From Parabacteroides faecis (GTDB lineage Bacteria > Bacteroidota > Bacteroidia > Bacteroidales > Tannerellaceae), in contig NZ_BMPB01000013.1 of assembly GCF_014647375.1 (NCBI RefSeq), positions 186,001 to 250,000 on the forward strand: a stretch of 64,000 bases of DNA, in the 5' to 3' direction. The first letter of the stretch is position 1. Each line of letters begins with the position of its first letter. The notes beneath the pieces are model-generated. The model did no database searches, was not told the origin of the DNA, and was given only the letters and a program-made list of their open reading frames with translations. Shown piece after piece: positions 1 to 8,213 of this stretch. The translations under genes and the position numbers were made by a program.

Positions 1-1347
1 GCCCGTAAAGCGGCTTATGGAGCAGGTGAAAAGCAGCTGAATCAATTACGTCAGCAGCTTTTGCAACTCCATAAGGAACTGACCGAGGCTGAACAATCCC
101 GTACGGATATTCTGGGACGACAGAAACTGGCTGAAACCCAGATCACCCGCGAAGAGTCCATCTGTGCGGAGAGCAAGGAAACACTCAATAAATCCCTCTC
201 TGCCGCAAACCGGCTTTTCGGGAATGATGAATGGCAGAAAGCATGGTTACAGGACCCGGATTCTTTCCGGGAAACATTAACGACTTTTGCTCGTCAATGG
301 CATGAAAATACGGAGAAGTTACAGCAACTGCAACGGGAGCAAAGCGCTCAGAAAGCCGAGTGCGAATCGTATGCTTCTTTTCTTCCTTCATTGATCAGGG
401 AGACGGAGGAGGCTACCTTGCGCCATGAGAAAAACCGAACGGAGTTGTCCGCACTACAGGCGGAACGTTCAAAACTCTTGTCCGGTAAACCTGCCGATCA
501 GGTTGAACAGGAGTATAACCTTCGTAAAGAAGAATTAAAAGAACGTTTGAAACGTCTGCAAACCGTCCAGACTGAACAATCGGGTATTGCCGATCAGTTG
601 AAAGGTATTTCCGACCAGATCGCCCGTGATCTTGAAAAAGCATCGGAGGATTTGTTGCTTCGTCAGAAAGCGTTGTCCGACTGGTCCGAATCCTGGAATG
701 AGAAACACGGAGGGGAGTCCCTGGATGCTTTATTGGCTCGTGTCACCCAAGAGAAAAATGAGTATGCTTTCCGTCTCCGCTCCAATGCAGAGAACAAACA
801 AAAAATAGCCAGTCAGCAAAAAGAACTGGAGGCATGCCGTGTACAGAGTGAACGTTGGGCGAAACTGAATGACCTGGCGGGTTCTGCGGATGGAGCCAAG
901 TTCCGCCGTATTGCGCAGGGTTATACACTGGATGTCTTGCTTAATTATGCCAATGTCCAGTTACGTGACCTGAGCCGTCGGTATCGTTTGGAGAGGGTAC
1001 CCGAAACGTTGGCCTTGCAGGTGATCGACCGTGATATGTGCGATGAAATACGTACGGTACATAGTCTGTCAGGTGGGGAGTCATTTCTGGTTTCGCTGGC
1101 GCTAGCATTGGGGTTATCTTCTTTATCTTCAAACCGGATGAAGGTAGAAAGTCTCTTTATCGATGAAGGTTTCGGATCTTTGGATGCCGATACGTTACGT
1201 ATTGCTATGGATGCATTGGAAAGCCTGCGTACCCAGGGGCGTAAAATCGGTGTGATTTCACATGTGCAGGAAATGACGGAGCGTATTCCGGTACAGATCC
1301 GCGTAAATCGGGCAGGGAATGGAAGGAGTTATCTGGAAGTGATATAA
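1..1347 (+). CDS. sbcC: SbcC exonuclease subunit, C-terminal part (cut by window start)
   Basis: The frame is open from base 1, so this is the 3' part of a gene that begins outside the window; about 448 residues are visible. Most of the visible part is a charged, Glu/Lys/Gln-rich coiled coil. It is followed by an SMC/Rad50-type ATPase C-lobe with the signature HSLSGGESFLVSLALAL and a Walker B segment LFIDEGFGSLD, then a D-loop-like stretch and the terminal ISHVQEM segment. SbcC pairs with the SbcD nuclease to cut hairpin and palindromic DNA and open ends during repair; SbcD would be expected upstream, outside the window. The family assignment is firm from the ATPase motifs; the partner is inferred. 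Confidence 0.93.
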   Translation, partial: ARKAAYGAGEKQLNQLRQQLLQLHKELTEAEQSRTDILGRQKLAETQITREESICAESKETLNKSLSAANRLFGNDEWQKAWLQDPDSFRETLTTFARQWHENTEKLQQLQREQSAQKAECESYASFLPSLIRETEEATLRHEKNRTELSALQAERSKLLSGKPADQVEQEYNLRKEELKERLKRLQTVQTEQSGIADQLKGISDQIARDLEKASEDLLLRQKALSDWSESWNEKHGGESLDALLARVTQEKNEYAFRLRSNAENKQKIASQQKELEACRVQSERWAKLNDLAGSADGAKFRRIAQGYTLDVLLNYANVQLRDLSRRYRLERVPETLALQVIDRDMCDEIRTVHSLSGGESFLVSLALALGLSSLSSNRMKVESLFIDEGFGSLDADTLRIAMDALESLRTQGRKIGVISHVQEMTERIPVQIRVNRAGNGRSYLEVI

Positions 1348-1454
1348 ACTGTGATGGAATGATTTTTTGAAGGTTGGGGTCATATCTTCTTAGAGGCTTT
1401 TGTAGGTAATAATCTTAGAATTGGTTTATCATCTTTATCTACTACTTATTAAGT

Positions 1455-1489
1455 AAAAGAAGGTGTCTGAAAAGGATGCCTTCTTTTTT
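1455..1489. terminator. Hairpin terminator between sbcC and the IS transposase
   Basis: A stem of about 13 bp (1455-1467 with 1475-1487, including two G-T pairs) closes a 7-base loop and is flanked by A and T runs, so it can end transcription in both directions. It lies 107 bp after the sbcC stop and 2 bp beyond the transposase stop. The same hairpin, nearly base for base in inverted orientation, recurs at 6447-6484. It may therefore be a common terminator type of this genome, or an IS end. Confidence 0.7.
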
Positions 1490-1490
1490 G

Positions 1491-3123
1491 TTATGCCGCT
1501 CTTTTATTATCCATTTTTATTTTAAGACCATCTTTGTTTTTCTCAATTATCTCTTTTCGAGAAGTTATCCTACAGAAATAAGTAAAAAACAAAAGAGAAC
1601 TGACTTTTTTAGCCAGTTTCCTTAGATTATGTGCAATAGCAACTAGGGTAAACTCTGTTTTTACCTTCTCCAACCCTCTTAATCTAAATCGGTTCCATGC
1701 CGAGTTATGCTTTATCTGTGCAAAGACAGCTTCCGGTTCTATACATCGTCTGCCCCGATGATAAATACCTTCCTCACTCATGAGCTTTTCCCGTGCTTTT
1801 TGTTTATGCCTGTTAAGGTTATAGTTAACTTCTATGATCCGGTTAGTCTTTGATTTATGACATTGAGATTTCAGCGGGCAACCCTCACATTTCTGTGCCT
1901 GATAACGCTTCAGTACGGATACATATCCCTGCATCGGATTTATTTTTCCTTTGCCCTGTATATTCCATATGTTGTCCCATCGGGCATACGTAGTAATCCT
2001 GTTCCTGATTATAGTAAAGGTTTTGTATGGCAAAAGCATCCTTCTTCCAGGCACGCTTCTGCTCTTTGTGGAAATAATTGTACTTGACAAAAGCCTCTAT
2101 ACCCGCATTCTCCATAAATTCGTAGTTTTGTTCGCTTCCATAACCGGCATCGGCCACTACGATAGAAGATTGCCTATGATAAGTCTCTCGAAAATCATTC
2201 AAAAAAGGAATTAGAGTTCCCGTATCTCCGGCACGCCTGTAAATCCCCAGATTTGTAATAAACTGATTTTCTGTAGAAATCTGTACGTTATAGGCGGGTT
2301 TCAATTGCCCGTTTTTCATATGATCCTCTTTCATGCGCATGAAGGTTGCGTCTTCATCCGTCTTACTGAAAGAATTACGATCCTCTAATTTCTCTAATTG
2401 CAATTCATATTTGGCAAGGCGGGGCAGATATTCTTCCTGTAACTTTTTGACTTGCTTCTGCTCAGCCTTATTCATCTCGGAGAGCCGTTTGTTTAAAGCG
2501 CTCACCTTTTCCCGCAAACCACAGGAATCCATATCTGGTAAGGCTTCCGGTGTCCTTTCCTGTTTGTCCTGTTCGATATGTTTGTCAATCTCACTAAGGA
2601 TTGCTTGTATTTTCGACTCCAGTTTGGCCTTGTTCTTTTCCACGCTGCCACGCCAGACAAAAGTGTAGCGGTTGGAGGCCGATTCCACTTTGGTGCCATC
2701 GATATACTGTACATCCAAACTGACATAGCCGGATTCTTGTAACAACAGAACAATGGCTGAAAACAACGATTTTATGTGTTCTTTTAAACGTTTGCTACGG
2801 AAATCATTGATTGTACGGAAGTCGGGAGTATTATTTCCGGATAACCACATGAAGTGAATGTTCTCCTCCAAGGCCTTTTCTATTTTACGGCAGGAATAGA
2901 TATTGTTCAAGTACGCATAAAACAGAACCTTGAGCATCATACGGGGATGGTAGCTGCTGGTGCCTCCTCCTTTATATGTCTGAAGAAGACTGCTAATATC
3001 CAATGTGTCTACAACACTGTTTACAACACGAACGGGATGATTGGGAGCTATCTTTTCCGATAAACTTACCGGAAAAAGTACATTTTGGTTGGAAGTTAAC
3101 TCTTTAAATACTATCTTAGCCAT
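1491..3123 (-). pseudogene. IS1182-type transposase, split by a +1 frameshift
   Basis: The first part (start codon at 3121-3123, protein starting MAKIVFKEL) carries the N-terminal DUF772-like helical region ([17 protein letters not shown], then [13 protein letters not shown]). It continues into the DDE region ([12 protein letters not shown]; later [15 protein letters not shown]). Near 1927-1929 the frame must shift by one base, at a GGG run, to continue into [10 protein letters not shown] and the C-terminal block EAVFAQIKHNSAWNRFRLRG. Joined, the product would be about 544 residues, the usual size for this family, which is normally one frame. The likely reading is a single-base insertion that inactivates the gene; a sequencing error or programmed frameshift is possible. 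An upstream in-frame start at 3186 would overlap the border hairpin and is less likely. Confidence 0.85.
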
Positions 3124-3184
3124 TGCTATTGGTTTTGTTTTTTGCAACGGTAAGATACTGCTTTTTACCGAAATAAACAATAGC

Positions 3185-3222
3185 AAAAGGGGCTATCCGA
3201 CTTTTTGGACAGCCCCCTTTTT
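3185..3222 (-). terminator. GC-rich hairpin after the PCMD lipoprotein gene
   Basis: The stem pairs 3189-3194 with 3211-3216 and 3196-3198 with 3207-3209, with a loop of about 8 bases and A/T runs on both sides. It lies 27 bp past the stop of the lipoprotein gene, where its terminator is expected. It also coincides with the right edge of the IS, so it may be an IS end, or both. Confidence 0.6.
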
Positions 3223-3249
3223 CACGATATGGATTTTACGAATCGTGTA

Positions 3250-4719
3250 TTATTCGAAAACGACTTCCAGTTCATCTATATATAAGGTACTTCCGGGTGC
3301 TCCCTGGAAAGTATCACCTTTACTGCTGGAAGAGAAAATGAGAGCCAGCTTATACAATTTGGTTGAATCATACGTTTTGCCATCCAGAAAATTGAATTCG
3401 AGGCTGAACGGAGTATATTCCGCTTTCGCCGTACCATCGGCCAGGCTTGCTACTGCTACAATCTTTTCAGAATCGCCGATGTTCAGGCCTGTCAACGTTT
3501 CGCTTTCGTTAGCTACTTCATATAAAACACCTTTAATGCTGCATTCGTCCGTCAATTCAGGATGCTCTACGATATTCTTTTTATCAGAACCATCCAGGAA
3601 CAATTCGCCCGGGGTATATTTATAGTAACCGTTAAAGAGCAACGGTTTCTTATCACACATGATACCGAATTTCGTACTGTTCAACTGGTTAAAAGGATCG
3701 ACCGCAAAACGTCCGGTATACAGAGAACCGGAAGTAATAGCAGGTGCTAAAGAAATATCCGATGTATTCTTAGTTGTCAGTTTAGCTGCCATACCTTTAA
3801 CAGCATCCTCTGTTGGAACAACCGGAAATTCGTCTGTATAACCAAATAATGCCAAATAGCTGGCACCGGCACTGCTGGTCGCCAATTTATCATCGGGGAA
3901 TGGCGTTTTATAGGCAGCCTTACCGGTTCCTTTGTCAACCCATTCGTCTAGTGAATATTTCTGCATTTTGCCAGCTACGGAAACAGTATAAGTCGTGGTC
4001 GTAATTCCATCCTCCGAAGTCACAGTGTAAGTGACAGGTTTAGAGAAATCCTGCGCTACACCGCTTGCAGGAGTGATTGTTGCTTTATCGGAAATTTTGA
4101 TTGTTGGAACTAAAGCTGCCAATTCTTCCGCTTTGATGGTGTCTGTTACCATAAAGGTGATGTTTGTTCCGTCAATTTCCGGCTGTGAAACGACTTCTTT
4201 GCTGTCGAAAGTAAATTCTGTGATCTTAGCCTCCGAACTCTGGTCGGTAGCCAGTTTCGTACCCTTGAAATCGACTTTCACTGTGATGGCTGCACCTGAC
4301 TGGGTAGCTTTTACATTGATCACCATATCGAGTTTTTCACCGGCGATAGTACCGTTCATTACCACATCACAATCGCCGACGATAGGTAACGTCAACTTTT
4401 GTTCGCCATCGAACTTACAAACGTCATCACTTTGTTTTTCTACATTACATTTGTCTACGGAAATGTTTCCGAGTGCCATAGCCCCGAAACTGAAGTTTTT
4501 CAGTTCCATCTTGATCTGGTTGTCGCCGACTTTGGTCACATACACTTTCTGGGGAAGATTTTCACCGACTTTAGTTCCGTCCAGATCTACATCGAGCGTT
4601 CCTTTATATACGCCGTCAAATTCTGTTCCGATAGGTCCTCCCTTATCGTCATCACTACAAGCCGTGAACAAACTTAACATGCAGAACATGCTGAATAAAT
4701 ACATTAGTTTTGTTTTCAT
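3250..4719 (-). CDS. Surface lipoprotein with calycin-like and PCMD-type domains
   Basis: A 489-residue protein. It begins with a lipoprotein signal peptide; the lipobox ends at Cys21 in SLFTACSDDD, and the acidic residues after Cys fit surface export in Bacteroidota. Residues about 35-150 read as a calycin-like beta-barrel (FDGVYKGTLDVDLDG and following strands). Residues about 160-247 form a short Ig-like or DUF5018-type repeat ending TTTTYTVSVAG. Residues about 250-489 resemble the PCMD (putative carbohydrate metabolism) domain, with an FQGAPGSTLYIDELEV ending typical of that beta-sandwich. Substrate and partners are unknown. Its signal peptide is nearly the same as that of the lipoprotein at 6501-7745, which suggests duplication of at least the 5' end. 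Domain names are from recognition only. Confidence 0.75.
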   Translation of the reverse strand: MKTKLMYLFSMFCMLSLFTACSDDDKGGPIGTEFDGVYKGTLDVDLDGTKVGENLPQKVYVTKVGDNQIKMELKNFSFGAMALGNISVDKCNVEKQSDDVCKFDGEQKLTLPIVGDCDVVMNGTIAGEKLDMVINVKATQSGAAITVKVDFKGTKLATDQSSEAKITEFTFDSKEVVSQPEIDGTNITFMVTDTIKAEELAALVPTIKISDKATITPASGVAQDFSKPVTYTVTSEDGITTTTYTVSVAGKMQKYSLDEWVDKGTGKAAYKTPFPDDKLATSSAGASYLALFGYTDEFPVVPTEDAVKGMAAKLTTKNTSDISLAPAITSGSLYTGRFAVDPFNQLNSTKFGIMCDKKPLLFNGYYKYTPGELFLDGSDKKNIVEHPELTDECSIKGVLYEVANESETLTGLNIGDSEKIVAVASLADGTAKAEYTPFSLEFNFLDGKTYDSTKLYKLALIFSSSSKGDTFQGAPGSTLYIDELEVVFE

Positions 4720-5000
4720 AAATCTGTTAGTAAACTAATACCTTTTAGTTATTAAAATAAAGTTCTTCAAAACAGCACGAAGATAAAGAGATTTTTTGAG
4801 AAATTCCTAACTATAGAGTTATCAAAAGGTTTGGTTCTCATTTAGAAGAATATTGATATTTGCAGGTAGCTCCCTGAATACATTGACTAAGGATATTTAT
4901 CAATTGTCAACGATTTATATAAAAAAAATAGAATATTCATTATATTTTCGTTAGCTTTATTGCCTATAGTTTAAACTAATATTAATTTAATCTTTACATT

Positions 5001-6425
5001 ATGAAAACTATTTATTCAAAATTATTTCTTTCATTGTTGTTGACCTTCCTTTTTAGTACAATCTCTGTCGCTCAGTACAAAATACAAGGTCCAGGAATTT
5101 CACCCTCTAAAGATACTGTCTATGCTGGTATCAAATATGAGTATAAAGTTGTAAATTTCCCTAATACTCGCTCATTGGTATGGCAAACACTTTGGGGTTT
5201 ACTTGATGGACGAGAGGGAGAATCAGTAAAAATCACTTGGGACAATGTACCACAAGGAACAATTATGGTCACAGGATTTAATGGCACTTCTAATGTAACA
5301 ATGGAAGCTAAAGTAAAAATTTCAGGAATAAAGCCAGTCCCAGAACCAGAACCAGAAAAACCTTCTGCACCCGAATTCATTAGCAAATTAGGTCCACTCC
5401 TCTTTTTTTCAAATGTTGAAAATACAAGGACTTATCAATGGACTTTACCTAGAGGATGTAAAACTACAGACGGTTTAAGTGGGACTTTCCAACGAAAAGA
5501 TATTTCGAATAACAATGTTTGGTTGCTAATTGAGACTCCTTTGCAATTATATTACGAAGGAGATATAAAAGTTCAAGCAATCTCTAATAAAAATTCATTA
5601 TTAAGTGAAACCACTAAATATAAATTAAAAGTACTTGATATTTCATATCTAAATATTATAGAAGTTCCTGAGGCAATATATTCTGATGATAAGCAGAAAA
5701 CATATACTATTGCTGTTGATAATATTGCAGGTGCAAAATATAAATGGAATATTTCAAATGGGATAATTGTTAGTGGACAAAACACCAATAGAATTACTGT
5801 TAGACCTGATAGTCCATACCCTTATTATAAAATTGATTTAGATTTCTCTATAAACGAAACAACCAGTAGTAAAAGCATTAATATAAAAGCAATTTCCAAT
5901 GAATACGGACTTTTTGGTCCTGAGGATGTTTATGATAAACCGGTTGAATTCTATGTAAAATACCCTCAGTCATCACCAATCTATCAGATAGCATGGCTAA
6001 TAAATCAGCATTTTTATAGTCTAAATCCTAGCTCAAAATTTGTACTTGATCCTTCAAATTTGAATATAGGAGAAAATATTTTAACAGTTCATGTACAATT
6101 AAGTGATAGATATATCAAAGAATATAATAAAATTATTATCAAACATTCTAATAATGAAAACAAGATATATAGTATAACATACGATAATAATACAAAAGTC
6201 TTAAAAGTCTCACAAGATCAAACATGTAACCTTGATTCTAAATTAAGTATTAGAAATAAATCAACAATTCAAATATACAACCAACAAGGAGTTTTAGTTT
6301 TATCAAAAGCACATCTGAACACAAACAGCTTTGAATCTAACCTAAATAACCTTAAGCAGGGAATTTATTTTGTTATAGTTACTGATGGCAAAAATAAAAC
6401 TGAACAAAAAATTGTAATTAGGTAA
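5001..6425 (+). CDS. Secreted PKD/Ig-like protein with a type IX secretion tail
   Basis: A 474-residue protein. A Sec signal peptide (LFLSLLLTFLFSTISVAQ) is followed by beta-rich repeats, a Pro-Glu linker (PVPEPEPEKPSAPE, about residues 112-125) and further Ig/PKD-like repeats containing TYQWTLPRG and AKYKWNISNG. The last 60 or so residues match the Por (type IX) C-terminal sorting domain, type A: IQIYNQQGVLVL, NLKQGIYFVIVTDG and a basic KIVIR end. In that family the tail directs transport across the outer membrane and is then removed. No type IX transporter gene is in the window. The gene is much more AT-rich than its neighbours and sits alone on the plus strand between two minus-strand lipoproteins, which suggests transfer. 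Function is unknown; it could be an adhesin or surface structural protein. Confidence 0.75.
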   Translation: MKTIYSKLFLSLLLTFLFSTISVAQYKIQGPGISPSKDTVYAGIKYEYKVVNFPNTRSLVWQTLWGLLDGREGESVKITWDNVPQGTIMVTGFNGTSNVTMEAKVKISGIKPVPEPEPEKPSAPEFISKLGPLLFFSNVENTRTYQWTLPRGCKTTDGLSGTFQRKDISNNNVWLLIETPLQLYYEGDIKVQAISNKNSLLSETTKYKLKVLDISYLNIIEVPEAIYSDDKQKTYTIAVDNIAGAKYKWNISNGIIVSGQNTNRITVRPDSPYPYYKIDLDFSINETTSSKSINIKAISNEYGLFGPEDVYDKPVEFYVKYPQSSPIYQIAWLINQHFYSLNPSSKFVLDPSNLNIGENILTVHVQLSDRYIKEYNKIIIKHSNNENKIYSITYDNNTKVLKVSQDQTCNLDSKLSIRNKSTIQIYNQQGVLVLSKAHLNTNSFESNLNNLKQGIYFVIVTDGKNKTEQKIVIR

Positions 6426-6446
6426 AGATTTTAAAGTAAAACAATT

Positions 6447-6484
6447 AAAAAAAGAAGGCATCCTTTTGGGACACCTTCTTTTTT
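6447..6484. terminator. Bidirectional hairpin terminator between convergent genes
   Basis: An A run, a GAAGG/CCTTC stem with extra inner pairs, a TTTTG loop and a T run lie between the plus gene ending at 6425 and the minus gene ending at 6501. It can serve both. It nearly matches the reverse complement of the hairpin at 1455-1489. Confidence 0.8.
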
Positions 6485-6500
6485 AGTTTAAATATTTGTA

Positions 6501-7745
6501 TTAATTTGCAGCTTGTAAATTCATGCCTAAACCGAATGCTGTGGTTCCAGGCCAATATTCAGTTATCATATTTATGAATAATGCCATAGGTTGCATTTCT
6601 TGAGGTATTTTTCCTGCTGCAACTAAGGCTTTCCATATTTCTGACAAATCCGATGTTGCTTCGCCTGAAGCATCATGCGAGGAGAAGAATGGATCAAATG
6701 ATTTTTTATCAAGATACATATAAGTGCAGCTGTTCTCTATTTTTACATTCATGGGAATACCATCTTTAACCCAGCTTAATAAAGTTGCAAAAGAAGCATC
6801 TGATATATTAGATAAGTCTATACCAGCCATTGTACTTAGCATACCTTTTATAACTGAAGGATCTCCATTAAGGAGTTCGTTGATAATATCTCCGAGACCT
6901 TCAGCTTCTGATCCTAATACTTGAGAAAGAATTGTTGAAATGTTCAGTTTGACATATAATTGGTCATTTTTTACAAACCAATAGGCTAGATGCTTAGGAG
7001 CCGTTTGCCATCCACTAGCTGGTATTAATGCTTTAACTGTACTTTCGTCAGGAGCATTTCCTGTAAAGAAAAAGCTCATGATCCAACTTTGTTCAAATTG
7101 AACTTTTGGCTTTTGCATGAATTCTGCGGTGATATTTCCATCGGTTTCAAGTGTTACTGTATTTAATACTTGAGGTAAAAGGATTCCTCCTGCAATTTTA
7201 AAGATAGGAACGAGTACATTTACATAATTCTCTTCTGCCTCCCAATTCGCATATAAAGCACAATTTGTTGGAACAATCATAGGCATTCCTTCATAGTTAT
7301 ATTCTCCTGTTTCGTAATTGGATAAACGATATGTCTTAGCCCATCCGTTCGGATCATTCATAACCACAGTCAGTTTCAACGTCATAACCTCATCTTTTAC
7401 AGAGCCGGTATATTCGACGTTTGCATTGGTTGTAGTCGCTGTCCCGGAGAATTCGCCTTTGGTAACAGCTATATCAGAGATTGTCGTTTCGTTTTCACCC
7501 GGGATTACATTCTTTAGTAAAAGACTGCCGTTTGTTCCGTTTGTTGCTGAAAATTTCACTTCTTTTCCTGTCAGAGTCGTTTCACCGTATGAGAATGTCA
7601 GCTTTTCTCCGCTGTAATCGCCGACTACCTGTTCCCAGCTATTGTCAACTTCTTCTTCCTTCTTCTCGTTATCGTCATCGCTACATGCTGTAAATAAACT
7701 GATAGAACAAATCAGTGTAAGTAGATACAGTAATTTTTTGCTCAT
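6501..7745 (-). CDS. Surface lipoprotein, possibly DUF4925-type
   Basis: A 414-residue lipoprotein with lipobox Cys21 in SLFTACSDDD, followed by a very acidic stretch (NEKKEEEVD) that fits surface exposure. Residues about 35-135 are a beta-rich barrel-like module (VVGDYSGEKLTFSYG, VEYTGSVKDEVMTLKLTV). Residues about 150-414 contain repeated hydrophobic and helical segments with Trp-rich patches and end at a phenylalanine/glycine-rich beta segment. The shape recalls Bacteroidota DUF4925 proteins, but I am not certain of this. It has no operon partner. Weak -7-like sequence (CAAATTAA on the plus strand near 7785) is the only promoter trace, and a 22-bp tandem repeat lies 234 bp upstream. Confidence 0.7.
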   Translation of the reverse strand: MSKKLLYLLTLICSISLFTACSDDDNEKKEEEVDNSWEQVVGDYSGEKLTFSYGETTLTGKEVKFSATNGTNGSLLLKNVIPGENETTISDIAVTKGEFSGTATTTNANVEYTGSVKDEVMTLKLTVVMNDPNGWAKTYRLSNYETGEYNYEGMPMIVPTNCALYANWEAEENYVNVLVPIFKIAGGILLPQVLNTVTLETDGNITAEFMQKPKVQFEQSWIMSFFFTGNAPDESTVKALIPASGWQTAPKHLAYWFVKNDQLYVKLNISTILSQVLGSEAEGLGDIINELLNGDPSVIKGMLSTMAGIDLSNISDASFATLLSWVKDGIPMNVKIENSCTYMYLDKKSFDPFFSSHDASGEATSDLSEIWKALVAAGKIPQEMQPMALFINMITEYWPGTTAFGLGMNLQAAN

Positions 7746-7978
7746 AATAAATTATTTAATTAATTATATAATATAAAAACATGGCAAATTAACTGCTTTC
7801 TTTGTTACTACACAATGGCCATTTTGAAGAATGAGTGTTCTAAATTTAAGATTTAAGAAATAGTGCTTGTCCTGCGGTTTATTTCATATACACCTTTCAG
7901 CTTTCAGCTGTTTTTAGGGTGTTGATTTACAATCGTTTTTACCTGAAAGGAAACAATGCGTATTCTAATGAAAATACT

Positions 7979-8044
7979 TAAGTATTTGTCTACAAAAACA
8001 TAAGTATTTAGATCACAAAACATAAGTCTTTTGTAGTCAAAACA
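7979..8044. repeat. Three imperfect 22-bp tandem repeats
   Basis: Units at 7979-8000, 8001-8022 and 8023-8044 each begin TAAGT and end CAAAACA or AAAAACA, and a partial fourth unit follows. The 22-bp period places each unit on the same face of the helix, as with repeated protein-binding sites. The array lies in the 468-bp gap between the lipoprotein start at 7745 and the terminator at 8115. Apart from these two elements I see nothing in that gap. Confidence 0.7.
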
Positions 8045-8114
8045 TATATGTTTCTCGCTGCCTGCCGGAAATGGTTCCGGTGCCTGTCGATGAATGTACG
8101 GATAGTTATCCGTT

Positions 8115-8178
8115 TAAAAAAAACAGCCTTCAGGTATCTAGCTTTGAATAACAATGCTTAACGATGTCCTGAAGGCTG
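8115..8178 (-). terminator. Terminator of the haem/FGE-like fusion gene
   Basis: A perfect 11-bp stem (8124-8134 with 8168-8178, CAGCCTTCAGG) with a 33-base loop is followed on the minus strand by eight T residues. It lies 35 bp past the stop at 8214. Confidence 0.75.
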
Positions 8179-8213
8179 AAGGGTACTTTGAATTATACTG
8201 TAGTGATGTGCTT

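Larger units (their letters stand above)
1455..3222 (-). mobile_element. Probable IS1182-family insertion sequence
   Basis: The element is inferred from the transposase and from hairpins just outside both ends of it. Read inward, the left end (from 1459) and the right end (from 3220 on the other strand) share a GG-TGTC...AAAAG...GCC pattern, which could be imperfect terminal inverted repeats. I could not find a target-site duplication, so the borders are approximate. The insertion separates sbcC from the lipoprotein at 3250. Confidence 0.55.

Noticed and set aside
1440-3235. Target-site duplication flanking the IS
   Set aside because: No matching short direct repeat was found just outside the two border hairpins, so the exact ends remain open.
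7979-8044. CRISPR array
   Set aside because: The repeats are directly joined with no spacers and differ from one another, and there are no cas genes.
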